A stretch of DNA of 64,000 nucleotides, from contig NC_046358.1 in assembly GCF_004027225.2 (NCBI RefSeq), forward strand, positions 8,215,284 through 8,279,283. The letters are read 5' to 3'. Below are positions 60,554 through 64,000 of this stretch, piece by piece; within the stretch, counting starts at the first letter, position 1, and each line of letters begins with the position of its first letter. The notes under the pieces are model-generated. The model ran no database searches. It was not told where the DNA came from and saw only the letters and a list, made by a program, of their open reading frames with translations. The position numbers and the translations under genes are program-made. The DNA is from Strigops habroptila (Eukaryota; Chordata; Aves; Psittaciformes; Psittacidae).

Positions 60554-63197
60554 GGAGTGTCCAGTTGAGGTAGAGAGGGAGGTAAGTAATGACTGGCTCA
60601 CCCCAAAACAGCTGAGAAACAACTACTTCTTGAATAACTCAATGAAAGAAAAAGAAGACCAATCTCTAGTGCCTACCACCTCTCCTACTCAAGGGGTACA
60701 CTCTGCAGGAGTTTCCTCCACAGTAAGTGCTGCAGAGCATGGAGCTACAGGGAACTCACTTGACACTGGCTAAGTGCCTTTGCCAGAAGGGAACCTCGTA
60801 ATAGTCCCAGCACAGGGACCTGGGACAAGACATCTAGTGTGAACATATAGCAAACGGAGAACCTGGTAACCCAAAACACCATGCCAGTGTCTGAGAAACT
60901 ACTATTTCTGGTTTGGTTCAGATTATCTGAGATTTTAGGGTGCATCACGAATTCTGACAAGGTACCTACAGAAGGTGGAGCAGGCTGTGGGAGGGCTTTT
61001 TGGATTCCCTTCCTTTTTCCTTTCCCTTGTCTCAGGAATACATGTTTTCTGGCCACCCTGAGGCTGGTATAACCAGGAAGGGGCAGATGCTCTCCATTTA
61101 CTATCAAAAAGTCCATGTGTAAAGTCAAGCGGAGTATCTAATCCTGACAAAAAAATCCCCAAATCCAACAACTGAAAAGTGAAACTGAACCAGAGTACTG
61201 CAGGAAGCCCACAGACTTTGCAAAGCTGAGGCAATACTCAGATCTTTACAGTAACAGGATGACTCTGACAAATATGATGACACCCTTCCTGGCAGGATTC
61301 AATCATCTACTCCATTTTAACAGTTCAAACACCTTATTTTGAGCTCATCAGTGGCTGCTCAAGTAGAACAGTGGACAGCATTTTAAAAGATAAGGTTGAA
61401 ATTGTCTATGTACTTTGTTAGGAAATTTGTGGAGAATAAAGACTCTTCTATAGCTCTTACCTTTTAGGCCAGGTTACACAAGGAGGTGAGGGATTCCTGT
61501 TATGTCCAGCTCAGCCAGCCATTGACAAACTTCCAGCTGTCAGCACCTGCCTGTTTTTACAATGCTTCAGTGGGATTGTGACCAAAAAGAGAGCAAAACC
61601 CAACTTCTTAACCAGCTCCAGTTCTAGAAAAGACCACCATCTTTCTTCAGTAACTCACCTCTGAGGAAATGTTCACACTAGAAACAGAAGCTGCATGTTT
61701 CTCTGTGTGCTGGATTTTTTTTGCCTTTAGTGTGTGTAAGTAGATTTCCTTCTTCACAAAACACCTGGAATTTTTCTTTTTTCTTTTTTTTTTTTTTTTA
61801 ATCCAAACAGTTAGTATCTTTTTGTAACATCTGAAAAACTGTCCAAAGGGACAGATGATTTACTTATGAAAAAGATATTTATTCTGCTATATATCCACAT
61901 TCAGGTATGCAATGATGGTAAATCAACATCTGCGCTTTGCTGGCCAAGACTCTTGCTTCCTGGAAATGGAGCACAATTTTCCCCTTCGTTTCAAACCATT
62001 CTCCTGTACAGCTTGAAGAGGAGTGCTGCTTTTTTGTTAATAGATTGTTCATTGGGTCCTTTACCAGATGTATGCATGCATTATTTAGTGCATTCCCATG
62101 GTGGGCATTTCTTCTTCTGCTCTTTGGCAACTGCACTGGTGTTTGGGAGCTTTTTGTGTTATGTGTTTATAACTCAGCATTTTCCCCTCAGCCACTGCCA
62201 AATTAGTAGTTAAACTGTGGCAACCGTATCATCTTAATTTGTACTACCATATCTGGCAAATGTATATTACGTTTTATGCTTAACACCTGTGATGCAGTGA
62301 AGAGAACACTGGTGTCTTCTTACTCCATTTCTCCAGTGTGATTCTGTGCAATTCCCCTCACATGCTATCTGTGACAGTAATATTTCAATTCACTGCACTG
62401 AACAAGCTCCAGAAGATGCTAAATTGCAATTGTATTTGGGGGAGACAACTACAGCACATGCACGTGATCTCACTGCACGTGAGACAGAACACAGTTGATT
62501 GTAGAGGAAACGGCAATGGTCCTTCAAAACAAATTCGTAAGTTTGATTTAATTGATAAGAATAGGTATCATCAAAGTCCTAAATGGCCACCATCCATACA
62601 TCCATTATCCAATACCAGTTTGAAAAATCAAATATCCTTCATAAGATATACATATATTTCACAACATGTTTTGTTCATGACAAAAAAGCTGTTGGGAAAC
62701 AAAACTCTTAAAAGGTAGAAGACCATTTAATTCAAGTTACTAAAACCAAGTAAAAGTTAAATAGATAGTGCATGTTCACCACCTTCTGTGTGTGAAGAGG
62801 GCTTTATGGATTTACAACCACTGGTCTCAACGAAATGTTGGAATATTTTACAGATGAAAAAATGCTAGTGATTAGCCACCAAGACAATAAGAGATTGCAG
62901 AGACAGTAAGCTAAAACTATTTCCTGTCACACACAGTTGGAAGTTTGCCTCTTGAGCATCACAGTGAGATGGTGCTAACAACATAGACTGCTGTGTTTGG
63001 TATCACAACTCCAGATCAAAAAAGCAAATCCTGCTTAGTGAACTGAACTGTGTGGATTTGAAACAAATACTTCAAGTTTTCTTTTTTGAGAAGGTTAGTT
63101 AGTCTTAAAAATAGATGGCAGCTGCCAAGAACGATTAAGTAGATATTGCATATGTGCTGTCATGGTAAATACTTAGTAAGGGAGAGGAAAATGCTGT

Positions 63198-63436
63198 TCA
63201 AGCAGAGGACTGGGCTTGTGATCCTGGCTGGCTCAGAGCTTGTTTCTTCCTTGCCACAGCCATGCGCAAGGCCTGAAGAATCATGTTCTCGTTGTTCATG
63301 ATATTGTAATTAGTCAGCTTCAGGAGCTTGTTGAAATCTTCTGCTTTCAGTGAGACTTCCCTCGTTGAGTATGGAGAGCAGAAACTGGAGATATCAACTT
63401 TGCCTAATTCTATTTCAGCAGCACTGCGTGTCATGC
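63198..63436 (-). CDS. Gene C: last coding exon of a third cPLA2 (PLA2G4E/D/F type), rest right of the window
   Basis: Acceptor CTTGACAG at 63438-63437, stop TGA at 63200-63198. It encodes [20 protein letters not shown], then [20 protein letters not shown], and a tail ending PGSQAQSSA. It aligns with the last exon of gene B (R-S-x-A-E-x-x-x-G-K-V-D-[IV]-S-S; K-L-x-x-L-T-N-Y-N-I-x-N-N) with a longer tail and the same split-glycine phase. One exon does not tell which paralogue it is. Confidence 0.85.
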
Positions 63437-64000
63437 CTGTCAAGGGGAACAAAAAAGGGTGCTTGTATTATCCCAGGAATTTACAGTACTCTGATAGATT
63501 ATGTGAAGAATAATTTAGAGACATCACAAATGCAATTGCTGTGAAGACAAGTGTAGTGCTATGATCTCTGAAAAAATCTACTTCTGAACGAAGTCTATTG
63601 AAATCAAAATAAGTGTCACTAAACATCATACTATTGCAAACAGCACCTTCTACTGGCCAGCTGATAGCATGTCATTTTATATGGTCACATGCTTAAATCT
63701 TAGCCTGCAGGTTCTTGAGTAGAACACATACTAAAGGTAAGAGGAATAAAGATATATAGGATGGAAGGAAGCAGAATATTAATAGCGTTGGAAATAGTCA
63801 TAAAAACATAGCCTGCATCCCAAATACTAGCCCAAAAAGACACAGTGACTGTATTAGTTCATGCACTATTGCTTTGATTTTCCAAAATACTCAACCAACA
63901 CATTAAACGGCCCGAATAGAAAGCACAGTGGCCCTCCACAGAATGATCCTATACAGGATAGATAATTTTCCACTAAATCTGACTGTCATAAAAACACATA
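63437..64000. other. Gene C last intron (partial)
   Basis: Intron upstream of the gene C terminal exon. No exon corresponding to gene B exon b18 appears before the window ends, and no repeat was recognised. Confidence 0.6.

Larger units (their letters stand above)
55800..63197. other. Region between gene B exon b1 and gene C
   Basis: Should hold gene B's promoter and first exon(s) and gene C's 3' UTR. I recognise only a solo LTR and a pair of short palindromes (both listed), with a T-rich run at 61769-61799. A splice-site-flanked ATG stretch near 58195-58238 is considered among rejected items. Confidence 0.55.

Overview
This is vertebrate nuclear DNA, almost certainly from a bird. Genes are split into short exons with consensus splice sites, and the dispersed repeats are avian: truncated CR1 LINEs with the (ATTCTATG)n-type 3' end, and endogenous-retrovirus LTRs of the type that ends in GGTTAAACCACAACA or GGTCAAACCACCACA. 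No bacterial genes, CRISPR arrays or intact transposon ORFs were seen. Most open frames in the window are chance frames in introns and intergenic DNA.

The window holds a head-to-tail tandem array of cytosolic phospholipase A2 genes, all on the minus strand, so each gene reads from right to left. Gene A (about 975-17063) is the 5' half of one copy. It has a TATA-type promoter, a first exon with a well-placed ATG, an acidic second exon and four exons covering the C2 domain and the start of the linker; the rest lies beyond base 1. Gene B (25365-55799) is nearly complete. Nineteen exons can be joined in one unbroken frame of 799 codons, covering the C2 domain, the linker and the whole catalytic domain, including the G-x-S-G-S nucleophile exon and the catalytic-Asp exon; only the 5'-terminal exon(s) were not found. 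Gene C (63198 to beyond 64000) shows only its last coding exon. Domain order, motifs and exon matches fit the PLA2G4E-like branch of the cPLA2 family, which lies next to PLA2G4D and PLA2G4F in mammals. The four C2/linker exons shared by A and B have identical lengths (73, 137, 132 and 41 bp), as expected of tandem duplicates.

Layout: 1-17063 gene A, with large introns holding simple repeats, a polypyrimidine tract, a G-run cluster, a CR1 piece and an LTR end. 17064-17131 is the gene A promoter. 17132-25364 is intergenic, with CR1 copies. 25365-39990 is the compact catalytic part of gene B. 39991-55726 holds two large gene B introns with CR1 copies and a fossil LINE. 55800-63197 lies between genes B and C and holds a complete 1.1-kb solo LTR with a 5-bp target duplication. 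63198-64000 is the end of gene C.

The encoded proteins would be Ca2+-responsive, C2-domain-targeted serine acylhydrolases. The mammalian PLA2G4E relative acts as a Ca2+-dependent N-acyltransferase that makes N-acyl-phosphatidylethanolamines; transferring that activity to these bird genes is inference. Points most worth a second look: a 24-nt in-frame candidate microexon (ITADEEEE) between the catalytic-Asp exon and the next exon of gene B; the solo LTR on gene B's coding strand where its promoter and first exon are missing; and a perfect palindrome between the TATA box and the ATG of gene A.
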